64,000 nt of DNA from NCBI RefSeq assembly GCF_016863315.1, contig NZ_BOOQ01000031.1:1-64000 (forward strand), written 5' to 3'. The notes under the pieces were generated by a model, which was not told where the DNA came from, did no database searches, and saw nothing but the letters and a program-made list of their open reading frames with translations. The stretch is from Planotetraspora silvatica. GTDB lineage: Bacteria > Actinomycetota > Actinomycetes > Streptosporangiales > Streptosporangiaceae. Within the stretch, counting starts at the first letter, position 1. Each line of letters begins with the position of its first letter. This document shows positions 44,368 to 53,402 of this stretch, in pieces. Both the position numbers and the translations under genes were made by a program.

Positions 44368-45149
44368 CCGTTCCTCCATGCGAAGCTCTCGGCGCTCGCG
44401 CCGACGGGCCGGTACTCGAGACCGACGTGGCCGCGGTATCCCACGGCCTCCAGGCGCTCGAAGATCTGCTTGTACGGCATGGCCCCGGTCCCCGGCTGGC
44501 CCCGCCCGGGGTCGTCGGCGATCTGGACGTGACCGAACCTGGCGGAGTGCGTGTCGATGAGGGCGATCACGTCCTCGCCCATCCGGTGCAGGTGGTAGAG
44601 GTCGGCCAGGAAGGCGAGGTTGGGGGCGCCCGCCTCGTCGATCACCTCGAAGGCTGCGGCGGACGACCAGATCGGATAGTGCGGGTTCTCGTGGGAGTTG
44701 ATCGCTTCGACGACCACCGTGGCGCCGATCCCCGCCGCGGCCCGCGCCGCGAGGGAGAGGTTGGACAGGGCCAGCTCGCGTTGCGCCTGCGCGGGTTCGC
44801 CGGGTACGCGGTTCCCGTAGAGCGCGTTGAGCACCCGGCAGCCCAGTGCGCCGGCCAGGCCGACCGCGACGTCGATGTTCGCGCGGAACCGCGCCGACCC
44901 GTCCGGCCGGGACAGCAGGCCCCGGTCCCCCGCGGCCATGTCGCCGGCGTCGAAGTTCAGCCCGGCGAGGCGGACCCCGGCGTCCTCGATCGCCCGCTGG
45001 AGCCGGTCGAGTTCACGCTGCTCGGGAACCGGGCCGTCGAAGGGCCACCACAGCTCCACCGCGTCGAACCCCGCCTTGGCCGCCGCGGCCGGACGTTCCA
45101 GGAGCGGCAGCTCGGTGAAGAGGATGGAGAGGTTGACGTCGAACTTCAC
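44364..45149 (-). CDS. hyi: hydroxypyruvate isomerase
   Basis: A 261-residue TIM-barrel sugar-phosphate-isomerase-like enzyme. It begins KFDVNLSILFTELPLLERPA; DAVELWWPFDGPVP, VVVEAINSHENPHYPIW (catalytic Glu) and ADDPGRGQPGTGAMPYKQIF are diagnostic of Hyi. It interconverts hydroxypyruvate and tartronate semialdehyde. GTG start at 45149 preceded by GGAGG. The same ribosome-binding site and GTG are duplicated 21 bp upstream, creating a seven-codon leader ORF whose stop overlaps this start. Confidence 0.93.
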   Translation of the reverse strand: MKFDVNLSILFTELPLLERPAAAAKAGFDAVELWWPFDGPVPEQRELDRLQRAIEDAGVRLAGLNFDAGDMAAGDRGLLSRPDGSARFRANIDVAVGLAGALGCRVLNALYGNRVPGEPAQAQRELALSNLSLAARAAAGIGATVVVEAINSHENPHYPIWSSAAAFEVIDEAGAPNLAFLADLYHLHRMGEDVIALIDTHSARFGHVQIADDPGRGQPGTGAMPYKQIFERLEAVGYRGHVGLEYRPVGASAESFAWRNG

Positions 45150-45179
45150 GATGCCTCCAGGAACGTCACGATGCCTCCG
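45147..45179 (-). promoter_or_regulatory. duplicated ribosome-binding site and start with 7-codon leader ORF
   Basis: On the minus strand GGAGGCATCGTGA occurs twice, 21 bp apart. The upstream GTG opens a frame reading V-T-F-L-E-A-S and then TGA, and that stop shares two bases with the hyi GTG. Ribosomes finishing the leader could restart at hyi. Confidence 0.6.
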
Positions 45180-45181
45180 AC

Positions 45182-45233
45182 GGTGGTCGCCGTCGGGTGG
45201 TCGCCGTCGGGTGGTCGCCGTCGGGTGGTCGGG
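45182..45233. repeat. 14-bp tandem repeat, 3.7 copies
   Basis: GGTGGTCGCCGTCG is repeated three times head to tail with a partial fourth copy GGTGGTCGGG. It lies between sucD and the hyi leader in an otherwise featureless 118-bp gap. A multiple of 14 bp can vary by slippage. Confidence 0.9.
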
Positions 45234-45267
45234 AGCCCGGCGCGTCACGGCGGGCGGATCCGGGCTT

Positions 45268-46152
45268 TCAGCGGGTCTGGACGGTGTCTCGCATCAGGCG
45301 GGCGGTCTCGCTGGGGGTCTTGCCGACGCGGACGCCGACCTTCTCCAGCGCTTCCTTCTTGGCCTGGGCCGTACCGGCCGAACCGGACACGATCGCGCCC
45401 GCGTGACCCATGGTCTTGCCCTCGGGCGCGGTGAACCCCGCCACGTAGGCCACGACCGGCTTGGTCACGTGCTGCTCGATGTAGGCCGCCGCCCGCTCCT
45501 CGGCGTCGCCGCCGATCTCACCGATCATCACGATCGCGTCGGTGCCCGGGTCGTCCTGGAACGCCTGCAGCGCATCGATGTGCGTCGTCCCGATGACCGG
45601 GTCGCCGCCGATGCCCACCGCCGTCGAGAAACCGATGTCCCGCAGCTCGTACATGAGCTGGTAGGTCAGCGTGCCCGACTTCGACACCAGGCCGATACGG
45701 CCGGCGGAGGTGATGTCGGCCGGGATGATGCCGGCGCTGGACTGCCCGGGGCTGATCAGGCCGGGGCAGTTGGGCCCGATGATCCTGGTCTTCCCCGTCG
45801 CCCGGGCACGTGCCCAAAAGCGCAGCGTGTCGTGGACGGGGACGCCCTCGGTGATCACCACGCAAAGCGGGATCTCCGCGTCGACGGCCTCCTCGACCGC
45901 GCCTCTGGCGAACCTCGGGGGCACGAAGACCACCGACACGTCGGCGCCGGTCTCGGCCATCGCCTCGGCCACCGAGCCGAAGACGGGCACCCGGCGCTCT
46001 GCGAAGTCCACCGCCTGCCCGCCCTTGCCGGGAGTCACCCCGGCCACGATGTCGGTCCCCGCCGCGAGCATCCGGGCGGTGTGGCGGGTGCCCTCCGCGC
46101 CGGTCATGCCCTGGATGAGCACCTTGCTGTCCTTGGTCAAGAAGATCGCCAT
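45268..46152 (-). CDS. sucD: succinate-CoA ligase alpha subunit paralogue
   Basis: A 294-residue CoA-binding subunit. CoA-binding region [37 protein letters not shown] and the phosphohistidine loop [20 protein letters not shown] with active-site His near residue 246 are intact. With SucC it makes an acyl-CoA from a dicarboxylate, CoA and NTP. Its place at the head of the glyoxylate operon suggests a dedicated copy, perhaps for supplying succinyl-CoA or directly activating a C2-C4 acid. ATG at 46152. Confidence 0.92.
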   Translation of the reverse strand: MAIFLTKDSKVLIQGMTGAEGTRHTARMLAAGTDIVAGVTPGKGGQAVDFAERRVPVFGSVAEAMAETGADVSVVFVPPRFARGAVEEAVDAEIPLCVVITEGVPVHDTLRFWARARATGKTRIIGPNCPGLISPGQSSAGIIPADITSAGRIGLVSKSGTLTYQLMYELRDIGFSTAVGIGGDPVIGTTHIDALQAFQDDPGTDAIVMIGEIGGDAEERAAAYIEQHVTKPVVAYVAGFTAPEGKTMGHAGAIVSGSAGTAQAKKEALEKVGVRVGKTPSETARLMRDTVQTR

Positions 46153-46231
46153 CGTCGCTGCTCCTCTCCGCGGCGCACGTCGGTCGTACGGGCGTCGCTG
46201 CCGGCGTTCACTTCGGCGCTCCTGGCGGTGC

Positions 46232-47392
46232 TCACGCGGCGGCCAGCTCCGCGACGAGCTCGGCGGCGCCGTCCATGGTGGTGACCACGCGGACCATCGG
46301 GTGTCCCGCGTCACCGAGGATCTCGCGGCCGAGCTCGGCGTTGTTGCCGTCCAGCCGGACCACGATCGGGCACCGCGCGCCCTCTCCGAGGACCTCGAGA
46401 GCGGTGACGATGCCGTTGGCGACCGCGTCGCAGGCCGTGATCCCGCCGAAGACGTTGACCAGCACCGCCCGGACGTCGGGGTCGGACAGGATGATCTCCA
46501 GCCCGTCGGCCATCACCTGGGCCGAGGCCCCGCCTCCGATGTCGAGGAAGTTGGCCGGCCGTACGCCGTCGAACCGCTCGCCCGCGTAGGCCACGACGTC
46601 GAGCGTGCTCATGACCAGCCCGGCCCCGTTGCCGATGACGCCGACCTGGCCGTCGAGCTTCACGTAGTTGAGGTGCTTGGCCCGCGCCCTCGCCTCGAGG
46701 CCGCCGTCGTCGGAGCCGTCGGCGAAGGCCGCGTGGTCGTGCCGGAACGCGGCGTTGGCGTCGAGGGTGATCTTCCCGTCGAGCGCGAGGACTCTGCGGT
46801 CCGAGGTGCAGGCGAGCGGGTTCACCTCGACCAGCAGCGCGTCCTCCTCGACCAGGACCTCCCACAGGCGGACGAGCGTGGCGGCCACCGCGTCCTGGAC
46901 GTCCTCGGGCAGGCCGGCGCGGGAGGCCAGCAGGCGGGCGGTCTCGAGGTCGAGGCCGGACGCGGCGTCGATCGGCATCCGGGCCAGCGCCTCGGGCTTG
47001 GTCGCCGCCACCTCTTCGATGTCCATCCCGCCCTCGCTGGACACCATGGCCAGCAGCGTGCGGTCGGCCCGGTCGACGAGATAAGCCGCGTAGTACTCCT
47101 CGAAGCCGCCCGTGGCCTTCTCGACGAGCACGGTGTGGGCGGTGTGTCCCTTGATGTCCATCCCGAGGATCCGCCGCGCCTCATCTTCGGCGGCCGAGGG
47201 ACCGGGCGCGAGCCGCACTCCTCCCGCCTTCCCCCGGCCGCCCGTCTTCACCTGGGCCTTGATGACCACCGGGGCCCTCAGCTCCGCCGCGATCGAGCGC
47301 GCCTCCTGGGGGGTGGCCGCGACCTGGCCCGGCGGAACCGATATCCCGTGCCGGGCGAACAGCTCCTTGGCCTGGTACTCGTACAGGTCCAT
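46232..47392 (-). CDS. sucC: succinate-CoA ligase beta subunit paralogue
   Basis: A 386-residue ATP-grasp subunit. It begins [40 protein letters not shown] is the nucleotide-binding loop and [19 protein letters not shown] the Mg site. The C-terminal CoA-ligase half includes [15 protein letters not shown] and [17 protein letters not shown]. Normal SucC length. First gene of the long leftward operon sucC-sucD-hyi-glxR-gcl-ALDH-glxK. The putative GntR operator lies 25 bp upstream of its ATG. Confidence 0.93.
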   Translation of the reverse strand: MDLYEYQAKELFARHGISVPPGQVAATPQEARSIAAELRAPVVIKAQVKTGGRGKAGGVRLAPGPSAAEDEARRILGMDIKGHTAHTVLVEKATGGFEEYYAAYLVDRADRTLLAMVSSEGGMDIEEVAATKPEALARMPIDAASGLDLETARLLASRAGLPEDVQDAVAATLVRLWEVLVEEDALLVEVNPLACTSDRRVLALDGKITLDANAAFRHDHAAFADGSDDGGLEARARAKHLNYVKLDGQVGVIGNGAGLVMSTLDVVAYAGERFDGVRPANFLDIGGGASAQVMADGLEIILSDPDVRAVLVNVFGGITACDAVANGIVTALEVLGEGARCPIVVRLDGNNAELGREILGDAGHPMVRVVTTMDGAAELVAELAAA

Positions 47393-47416
47393 GGGGGTCT
47401 CCTTTAAGGGGGCTCG

Positions 47417-47438
47417 TAGACTGTATACCGTATGGAAT
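47417..47438. promoter_or_regulatory. GntR regulon operator S1 (sucC operon)
   Basis: AGACTGTATACCGTATGGAA matches the consensus CATAC-N8-GTATG found at five other promoters of the island. It lies just upstream of sucC, where it can control the whole glyoxylate-assimilation operon. Confidence 0.7.
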
Positions 47439-47478
47439 CGACTTGGTCCAGGGTCTCGACAGCCGCCCCGGTCTCGGG

Positions 47479-47500
47479 ATATTCCATACAGTATGGAGAA
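47479..47500. promoter_or_regulatory. GntR regulon operator S2 (OFA carrier start)
   Basis: CCATA-CAG-TATGG is a perfect dyad at 47484-47496 and contains the ATG (47493-47495) of the OFA-family carrier. It is a shorter version of the shared motif, lacking the internal ACC. Binding here would block both promoter clearance and possibly translation. Confidence 0.6.
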
Positions 47501-48794
47501 ACCAAACGTCGTCCGGGACTGGCAGGGCCGCGCCTATCTCGTCGGCGAGTCGCCCCGCGACCTGATCAATCGACCGAGGTCATGGATGCTCTGGTTGCCG
47601 TGGGCCGCCATGATCGCGATCGCCCCCCTGCAGTACGGCTACGCGGCGGCCGTGCCGGGACTGCTCGGTCCCGGAGACCGGTCCGTCGCCGGAGTCCTCG
47701 CGCCGCTGGCCGTGTGGATCGTCTGCCAGGCCGTCGTCGCCTTCCCCACGGCGTACCTGGTGCGCGGCGGCAGGCTCGGTGTGCGCGCCGCCCTCGGCGC
47801 GGGCGCCGTACTGACCGGCACGGCCCTGCTCACCCTGGCCCTCGCCGACGGCGCCGCGATGATCCTGGCCGGGTACGCCCTGCTCGGCGGGGCGGGCGCC
47901 GGGCTGGTCTACGGCGTGTGCACGGAGGTCGTCTCCCGGTGGTTCCCGGAGCGCCCGGGCACTCAGGTGGCCTTCGCGACCGGCGCGTTCGCCTACGGCG
48001 CCGCGCCCCTCGCCGTGGTCGCCGGCGCCGGTCCCGATCATCTGGGTGCCGCGTTCGGCGTCTCGGCCGTCGTGGCGGTCGCCGCCATCGGGCTCGCCGC
48101 CCGGTTCGTACGGCTCCCGCCTCCGCGCTGGTGGCCCTCCCACGTCGATCCGCGCGATCACGCACTCGACAGCCTGGTGCTGCGCAGGACTCCCCCGGCG
48201 CTGCGGGAGTTCTCCACGGGCCAGGCGCTGCGGACGGGGGCCCTGTCCGGTCTGGTGGCGATCCTCGTCCTGGCCGGCGCGGTCTCCATCTTCGACGTCG
48301 TCGTCCTGGCCACGCTGGAGGCGCCGGCCTCGTGGCTCGCCCTCACCCTTCTCATCGCCCTGAACGGGGCCGGCCGGGCCTGCGCGATGGTCGCCTCGGA
48401 GCGGTTCGGCCGCAGGCGCGTGCTCAGCGCGGTGCTGGCCCTGCTGGCCGTGGGACAACCGCTGTTCGCCGCGGGGGCGACGCCGGGCTCCACCGGCCTG
48501 ATCTTCGTGGCGGCGGTCTTCGCGGGGCTCGGCGGCGGCGCCTTCTACCCGCTCATCGCGAGCCTCGTCCGGGAGTTCTTCGGTCAGGAGCGAACGGCCG
48601 AGATCCATGGGGTGGTCTACAGCACCAAGGCCGTGGCGGGGGTCCTCGGCGTCGGCCTCGCCTATGCGGCGCTCACGTCCGGGAGCCAGGCGACGGTCTT
48701 CGTGGGAATGGCGATGGCCGCCGTGCTTTCGCTGGTGGTGAGTCATCGGCTGCGCCGTCCTGGATGTCCGGCGACACTGCCGGCGGGCATGTGA
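47493..48794 (+). CDS. OFA-family MFS carrier (oxalate/formate antiporter type)
   Basis: A 433-residue MFS protein with 12 helices. The N-terminal [20 protein letters not shown] and [14 protein letters not shown] are hallmarks of actinobacterial OFA-family carriers. Further regions are [20 protein letters not shown] and [20 protein letters not shown]. It likely exchanges oxalate for formate or imports oxalate. Position between the sucC operon and the GntR gene, with the shared operator at its start, supports this. ATG at 47493; no good Shine-Dalgarno sequence is visible, so translation may be leaderless or weak. Confidence 0.85.
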   Translation: MEKPNVVRDWQGRAYLVGESPRDLINRPRSWMLWLPWAAMIAIAPLQYGYAAAVPGLLGPGDRSVAGVLAPLAVWIVCQAVVAFPTAYLVRGGRLGVRAALGAGAVLTGTALLTLALADGAAMILAGYALLGGAGAGLVYGVCTEVVSRWFPERPGTQVAFATGAFAYGAAPLAVVAGAGPDHLGAAFGVSAVVAVAAIGLAARFVRLPPPRWWPSHVDPRDHALDSLVLRRTPPALREFSTGQALRTGALSGLVAILVLAGAVSIFDVVVLATLEAPASWLALTLLIALNGAGRACAMVASERFGRRRVLSAVLALLAVGQPLFAAGATPGSTGLIFVAAVFAGLGGGAFYPLIASLVREFFGQERTAEIHGVVYSTKAVAGVLGVGLAYAALTSGSQATVFVGMAMAAVLSLVVSHRLRRPGCPATLPAGM

Positions 48795-48820
48795 TTGGCT
48801 TCACAGACGGCGGGCAAGCG

Positions 48821-48850
48821 TTCAACTGTATGCTGTAGGCGGTCTACGAG
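48821..48850. promoter_or_regulatory. GntR regulon operator S3 (regulator gene)
   Basis: CTGTATGCTGTAGGCGGTCT (48826-48845) reads, on the other strand, as CGTAGACCGCCTACAGCATA and matches S1 and S6 closely over CGTAGAC and TACAG. It is upstream of the GntR gene and is probably an autoregulatory site. Confidence 0.5.
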
Positions 48851-48913
48851 AAACAGTGACGGGATATATGCGGCATTCGGCCGCTCCTGTCGCGTCATTC
48901 TGGAGTGATGGAC

Positions 48914-49651
48914 ATGTTGCGGACGGAATTGGCGAACCAGGGAGCCGCTCCCAAGATCGCGCGGCCCGTACCGCTGCGGGAGAGCGTATTCGAGGCGCTC
49001 CTCGAACTCATCCTCACCGGGCATCTCAAGCCCGGGCAACACCTCGCGGAAAGCGAACTCGCGGGCCTTCTCGGTGTTTCCCGGCAGCCGATCAGAGAGG
49101 CTCTGCAGCTGCTGAGCGGAGAGGGCTGGGTCGATCTCCACCCCGGTCACGGCGCGTTCGTCCACGCGCCGACCGTGGAGGAGGCGGATCAGCTCCTCGC
49201 CGTGCGCACGCTGCTGGAGACCGAGTCGGCCAAGCTGGCCGCCCGCCATTCGACCCCCGACGGCGTCCAGCGGCTTCGCGCGCTGTGCGCCCGCGGCCTC
49301 GCCGCGGTGGACGCCGACGACGTCGACATGTCGGTCGCGATCAACTCCGAGTTGCACGCCGCGATCACCGAGCTCTCCGGCAACAAGGTGCTAGCCGAGC
49401 TGGCCTCCCTGGTGTCCCGGCGGGTCCGGTGGTACCACACGCCGGTGGCGCGCAAGCGGGGCCGGGACTCCTGGAGCGAGCACACCGAGCTGGTCGACGC
49501 CATCGCCGCGGCCGACGAGGACCGCGCTGCCGACATCATGCGCAAGCACACCGAGCACACCCGCGACTCCTACCTGGAGCAGCGCCAGGCCGAGCCGGTC
49601 GAGTCGGCGCCGGAGCCCACGCGACGCCGCAGGCCGCGTTCTCCCAAGTGA
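48914..49651 (+). CDS. GntR-family regulator, FadR subfamily
   Basis: A 245-residue regulator. HTH: LRESVFEALLELILTGHLKP, then ESELAGLLGVSRQPIREALQ. The FCD effector domain (residues about 95-220) has ADQLLAVRTLLETESAKLAA and the metal-ligand His in SELHAAITELSG, then WSEHTELVDAIAAADEDRAA. FadR-type proteins bind carboxylates through a metal in this domain, which fits oxalate or glyoxylate sensing. Likely repressor or activator of the island. ATG at 48914 has GGAG eight bases upstream; earlier GTG/ATG codons are possible. A Lys/Arg-rich tail ends the protein. Confidence 0.88.
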   Translation: MLRTELANQGAAPKIARPVPLRESVFEALLELILTGHLKPGQHLAESELAGLLGVSRQPIREALQLLSGEGWVDLHPGHGAFVHAPTVEEADQLLAVRTLLETESAKLAARHSTPDGVQRLRALCARGLAAVDADDVDMSVAINSELHAAITELSGNKVLAELASLVSRRVRWYHTPVARKRGRDSWSEHTELVDAIAAADEDRAADIMRKHTEHTRDSYLEQRQAEPVESAPEPTRRRRPRSPK

Positions 49652-50064
49652 AGGACCAGAGAAAGGCATACTGAAAGACATTCACGCCTGGCGCGTTTCC
49701 TGGAAACGCGCCAGGCGAGCCATTGATGCGCACGGCGGGCGATCAGCCGAATAAGTCCCCCGCTTTCGTGCCGAGATCCGCCCGGCGGACGACGCGGGCG
49801 CACCTGCGGAATTGGCGTGCCAGATTCGCCGGCCTCCTGAGACGGCGTCCCGGATTCTCGGAATTGACATGGAATTCACGAAGGCTCCGTTTGGTTGAAA
49901 CACCTCGGGTAGAGAATTTCAATGGCACCGAAATAGTGGCCCGCCGAAGCCCGGGGGGCGCCGGCCGTTCGGCGTTCGCGCAGGCCGGAGGCGCAGGGAC
50001 CGAGGGCGGGAGCACGTCTCGGACATCAGACCGGGCACGGAGAGATCGAGGAAGGAAGAATTCG
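49652..50064. other. 413-bp intergenic region after the GntR gene
   Basis: Apart from the terminator hairpin at its left end, the region holds no gene I can support. It is less GC-rich than its surroundings. A TTGACA at about 49864 has no matching -10 element at normal distance. The promoter of the small downstream gene should lie here. Confidence 0.5.
49685..49717 (+). terminator. hairpin terminator of the GntR gene
   Basis: CGCCTGGCGCGTTTCC and its exact complement form up to 16 bp of stem around a single base, with a realistic loop of five to seven bases. It lies 34 bp after the stop codon. Confidence 0.75.
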
Positions 50065-50244
50065 ATGAAAACGCTCATGGACAGATTCCGGGCACTCCTC
50101 CAGGAGCCGGCGGGACATCCGGCGGACGGCCGGATGATCGGCGTCGGACTGGCGGCCGCGATGCGCAAGCACGGCTCGGCCGACGGCGTGGAGCGCTACC
50201 TCGCGGACTGGGCCGGCGACCACAGGATCGACGTCTCCCCATGA
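50065..50244 (+). CDS. small hypothetical protein
   Basis: A 59-residue protein: KTLMDRFRALLQEPAGHPAD, then GRMIGVGLAAAMRKHGSADG and VERYLADWAGDHRIDVSP. It is amphipathic and soluble, with no known domain. GGAAGGAA precedes the ATG at usable distance and codon third positions are G/C-rich, which supports coding. It stands alone between two hairpins, so it has its own transcript. Function unknown. Confidence 0.55.
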   Translation: MKTLMDRFRALLQEPAGHPADGRMIGVGLAAAMRKHGSADGVERYLADWAGDHRIDVSP

Positions 50245-50247
50245 CCA

Positions 50248-50285
50248 ATGGGCAGGAGGCTCCGGAGTGGAGGCCTCCCGCCCAT
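50248..50285. terminator. bidirectional hairpin between the small gene and terC
   Basis: ATGGGCAGGAGGC pairs with GCCTCCCGCCCAT with one mismatch in a 13-bp stem. It lies between two converging genes, 3 bp after the small gene and 17 bp beyond the TerC stop. Confidence 0.65.
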
Positions 50286-50302
50286 GGCCGCGATGCCGTC
50301 GA

Positions 50303-51289
50303 TCAGGTGTCCACGGACACCTGATCCCGTTCCACTTCGACGTCCTTCCTGCGATCGCGGCGCGACTTCAGCAGGCTGGCGACCGTGGTGAGGGCCAGCG
50401 TGCCGATGATGACGCCGAGGGACGCCACGATGGGCACCTCGGGCGCCCAGGAGACGCCGTCATGGTGGAGGGCCTCCATCACGAGCTTCACTCCGATGAA
50501 GGCGAGGACCACCGCCAGGCCCTTGTTGAGGTAGACCAGCCGCTCCAGCAGCCCTCCCACGAGGAAGAAGAGCTGGCGCAGGCCCATCAGGGCGAAGACG
50601 TTGGCCGTGAACACGATGTAGGGCTCCTTCGTCAGGCCGAAGATGGCCGGGATGGAGTCCAGGGCGAACAGGAGATCGGAGGTCCCGATCGCCACCATCA
50701 CGATCAGCATCGGGGTGACGAGCCTGCGCCCGTCGATCCGCGTCGTCATCGCGGCACCGTGGTAGGCGTCGGTGGACGGCACGAGCCGCTTGACCGTGCG
50801 GAGGGCGAGGTTCTCCGAAAAGTCGGCCTCCTCTTCCTTCTCGGTGATCAGCTTGTACGCGGTGTACGCGAGGAAGGCTCCGAAGATGTAGAAGAGCCAG
50901 TCGAACCGTGTGATCGCCTCCGCGCCCACCGCGATGAAGGCGCCCCTCATGCCGAGTGCCAGCACGATTCCCGTCATGAGCACCTTCTGCCGATACCTGT
51001 GGGGCACGGAGAAGCGGCTCATGATGATCAGGAAGACGAACAGGTTGTCGACGCTGAGGGAGTACTCCGTGATCCAGCCGGCGAAGAACTCGCCGCCGTG
51101 TGTCGGGCCGGCGACGAACACCATGCCCAGGCCGAAGATCACCGCGAGCAGGACGTAGAAGGACACCCACCAGACACATTCACGGAAGGACGGCTGCCGC
51201 GGATTGCGGGAGATGAGGTAGAAGTCGATGGCGAACATGGACAGGAAGCCGCCGACCGTGACCAGCCATACCCACACGGGCAGGTTCAT
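50303..51289 (-). CDS. TerC-family membrane protein
   Basis: A 328-residue protein with about nine helices. TerC motifs: GGEFFAGWITEYSLSVDNLF, then TGIVLALGMRGAFIAVGAEA and AIGTSDLLFALDSIPAIFGL. The acidic residues in EYSLSVDN and FALDSIP are the putative metal sites. TerC proteins have been linked to tellurite resistance and manganese efflux, and to metalation of exported enzymes. It overlaps the upstream small membrane-protein gene by 4 bp and belongs to a three-gene unit with the Nramp-like gene. Confidence 0.9.
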   Translation of the reverse strand: MNLPVWVWLVTVGGFLSMFAIDFYLISRNPRQPSFRECVWWVSFYVLLAVIFGLGMVFVAGPTHGGEFFAGWITEYSLSVDNLFVFLIIMSRFSVPHRYRQKVLMTGIVLALGMRGAFIAVGAEAITRFDWLFYIFGAFLAYTAYKLITEKEEEADFSENLALRTVKRLVPSTDAYHGAAMTTRIDGRRLVTPMLIVMVAIGTSDLLFALDSIPAIFGLTKEPYIVFTANVFALMGLRQLFFLVGGLLERLVYLNKGLAVVLAFIGVKLVMEALHHDGVSWAPEVPIVASLGVIIGTLALTTVASLLKSRRDRRKDVEVERDQVSVDT

Positions 51290-51825
51290 CGTGCTCCTTT
51301 CTCACGGCGCCTGAATGCCCGCCTCTGCTCTCGCGCCCGCCAGAGGGTCTCAGCGTGCGCGACATAGCGGCCGAGCAGCTCGTGTGCCATCGGATTGCGA
51401 TCCGCGACGCGCATGAGCCAGTACGGCGCCAGGCGCTCGTGCAGCCAGACGAAGCCGATCGCGAAGCCGAGGCTGACGACGGCCTGGAAGGCGAGGAAGG
51501 CCGGCAGGTCGTCCGACAGCGCGACCCGGCCGAAGACGACCTGGCTCGTGAACGTCTCCTGGACGAGCCGGCCGAGTGGGAAGCCGACCAGCCAGTAGAC
51601 GCCGGCCGGAGCGAACACGCCGGGCTGGAACAGGTTCCGGCCGAGCAGCATGCCGTACCCCGCCCCGAGCAGGCCGAGAGGAACGGCCAGTGACAGCGCG
51701 GAGACCAGCGCCCAGGTCGCGGAGTGTCCCGCGACGAGAGTCAGTCCGCCGGCCATGGCGCCCGCGACGAGCCCGATCAGCAGTCCGGGCAGGGCGACCT
51801 CAACCCGGGAGCGGACATCGGTCAT
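51286..51825 (-). CDS. hypothetical membrane protein
   Basis: A 179-residue protein with about four hydrophobic helices: VALPGLLIGLVAGAMAGGLT, ATWALVSALSLAVPLGLLGA, GVYWLVGFPLGRLVQ and LAFQAVVSLGFAIGFVWLH. The C-terminus is basic and cytoplasmic (AREQRRAFRRREKGAR). I do not recognise a family. It is coupled on both sides: its ATG shares a base with the Nramp-like stop, and its stop overlaps the TerC start. It is probably an accessory subunit of that membrane module. Confidence 0.8.
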   Translation of the reverse strand: MTDVRSRVEVALPGLLIGLVAGAMAGGLTLVAGHSATWALVSALSLAVPLGLLGAGYGMLLGRNLFQPGVFAPAGVYWLVGFPLGRLVQETFTSQVVFGRVALSDDLPAFLAFQAVVSLGFAIGFVWLHERLAPYWLMRVADRNPMAHELLGRYVAHAETLWRAREQRRAFRRREKGAR

Positions 51826-53327
51826 CACAGCACCACGCCGTACTTGAAGACGCTGTAGAACAACATCCCGAGGTAGAACACCGCACCGAACCCGATGATC
51901 AGGTTCGTGTACAGCTTGGGCCGGATCGGTTTGGGCAACATCCGGTTGTTCACCAGCAGGAGGGTGACGCAGTAGGCGCCCATGGCGAACGTCGACAGGA
52001 ACGCGAGCGTGTCGAGGATCGCTCCGGGGCCGTCCGCGGGCCCGAACAGCAGGATGAGGATGCCGAAGACGATCACGCCCCACAGGAAGCCGGCGTAGAG
52101 CTTGGAGATGCCGAACTTCTTGGCGCCGGGCACGAAGTGGTAGCTCATGTCCGCCTGCCCCCGGGAGAAGGAGTCGAACAGGCCCAGCGTGGCGTTGAGG
52201 CCGATCAGCGCGATGAAGCCGAGGAAGACCGCACCGAGCACCGAGCTGCCGGCGGAGGCGAAGGAGTCGGACATCGCGTTGAGCGACGCCTCCCTGTCAC
52301 CGGCGAGGATCAGTTCCTTGACGTTCGAGTTCTGCCGTGACGCCGCCTGGGCGAGCACCGTGAACGAGACGGTCACCAGCATGGTGATGCCCCAGAAGAG
52401 CAGGAAGGCGTCGAAGGTGACCCAGCGCCGCCAGCCCTTCCACTTGCGCATCTCCTCGGGGTTGTCGGTGTCGAACATGAAGCCACGCGCGGGCATGGCC
52501 TCCTCTTCACCGGCGTGCCGCAACCCGCGGATCTTCGGGATGTGCGAGCCCATGCCGGCCCCGGAGTCGCGCAGATGCAGGGTGTACCACATCTGCTGCA
52601 TCCCCGAGGGACCGGCGAAGGCGATCGAGCCGACGATGACGGGGAACCACGTGGGAGACAGTGCCCCGTCCGGGATGTAGCCGAAGGCGAACATGCCGGT
52701 GATCGTGCTGGACAGGTCCGACCAGCTGCCCACCATCGCCGCGATGATCGCGGTTCCGATGACCAGCACGCCGATGAGGATCGACAACACGTTCTCGAGC
52801 AGGTTGTAGATCACCTTGGCCAGGCTGAACACGATGCCGACCAGGATGAGCCCGACGCAGGCCGTGACCACCCAGGGTATTCCGGTGATCTTCTCGAAGG
52901 CCGCGGCGCCCGCTGACAGGTGCCCCGGCCAGATGTAGACCAGGATCGCGACCGTGAAGAAGAACCACATGAGCGGCTTGAAGACGCGGGCCGCGCCGAA
53001 GAAGATGCTCTCCCCCGTGGCCATCGCGTATCGGGCCATCTCCAGCATGACCACGGCCTGGAGGGTGACGCCGATGAGGAAGAGCCAGCGGATCTCGGGC
53101 CCGAAGAGCAGAACCAGCCGGGGCCACATGTAGGACTCGCCCATGCCCACGCCCAGCGCGACCAGGAACACGGTCGGGCCGAGGATGTGCACCGAGGGAG
53201 GCGCGTCGGGTAATGACCGGATGGGCATCGGCTCGAGCCGGCCCGCTTTCCATACTCGTTCGTCCTGCACCGGCGAGACGCCGGTCTGGCCGGCTCCCGA
53301 CGTCGCCGGTGTTTTGGATGTCTCCAC
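51825..53327 (-). CDS. Nramp-like transporter lacking the canonical metal motifs
   Basis: A 500-residue protein with about eleven helices related to Nramp metal transporters. In helix 1 the DPGN motif is replaced by GVGMGESYMWPRL, and in helix 6 the MPH motif is replaced by GPSGMQQMWYT. Other regions fit the fold (PGHLSAGAAAFEKITGIPWV, then LLENVLSILIGVLVIGTAII). Its substrate may therefore not be Mn2+ or Fe2+. It follows the acyl-CoA synthetase gene by 75 bp in the same direction. GTG start with AGGAGG eight bases upstream. Confidence 0.8.
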   Translation of the reverse strand: METSKTPATSGAGQTGVSPVQDERVWKAGRLEPMPIRSLPDAPPSVHILGPTVFLVALGVGMGESYMWPRLVLLFGPEIRWLFLIGVTLQAVVMLEMARYAMATGESIFFGAARVFKPLMWFFFTVAILVYIWPGHLSAGAAAFEKITGIPWVVTACVGLILVGIVFSLAKVIYNLLENVLSILIGVLVIGTAIIAAMVGSWSDLSSTITGMFAFGYIPDGALSPTWFPVIVGSIAFAGPSGMQQMWYTLHLRDSGAGMGSHIPKIRGLRHAGEEEAMPARGFMFDTDNPEEMRKWKGWRRWVTFDAFLLFWGITMLVTVSFTVLAQAASRQNSNVKELILAGDREASLNAMSDSFASAGSSVLGAVFLGFIALIGLNATLGLFDSFSRGQADMSYHFVPGAKKFGISKLYAGFLWGVIVFGILILLFGPADGPGAILDTLAFLSTFAMGAYCVTLLLVNNRMLPKPIRPKLYTNLIIGFGAVFYLGMLFYSVFKYGVVL

Positions 53328-53402
53328 CTAAATCCTCCTGGGGAGTTGATCACTTCTAAGGCAGCCTTGAACGCCCCCTCACTCGCCCCGAAAGCGGCCG
53401 GC

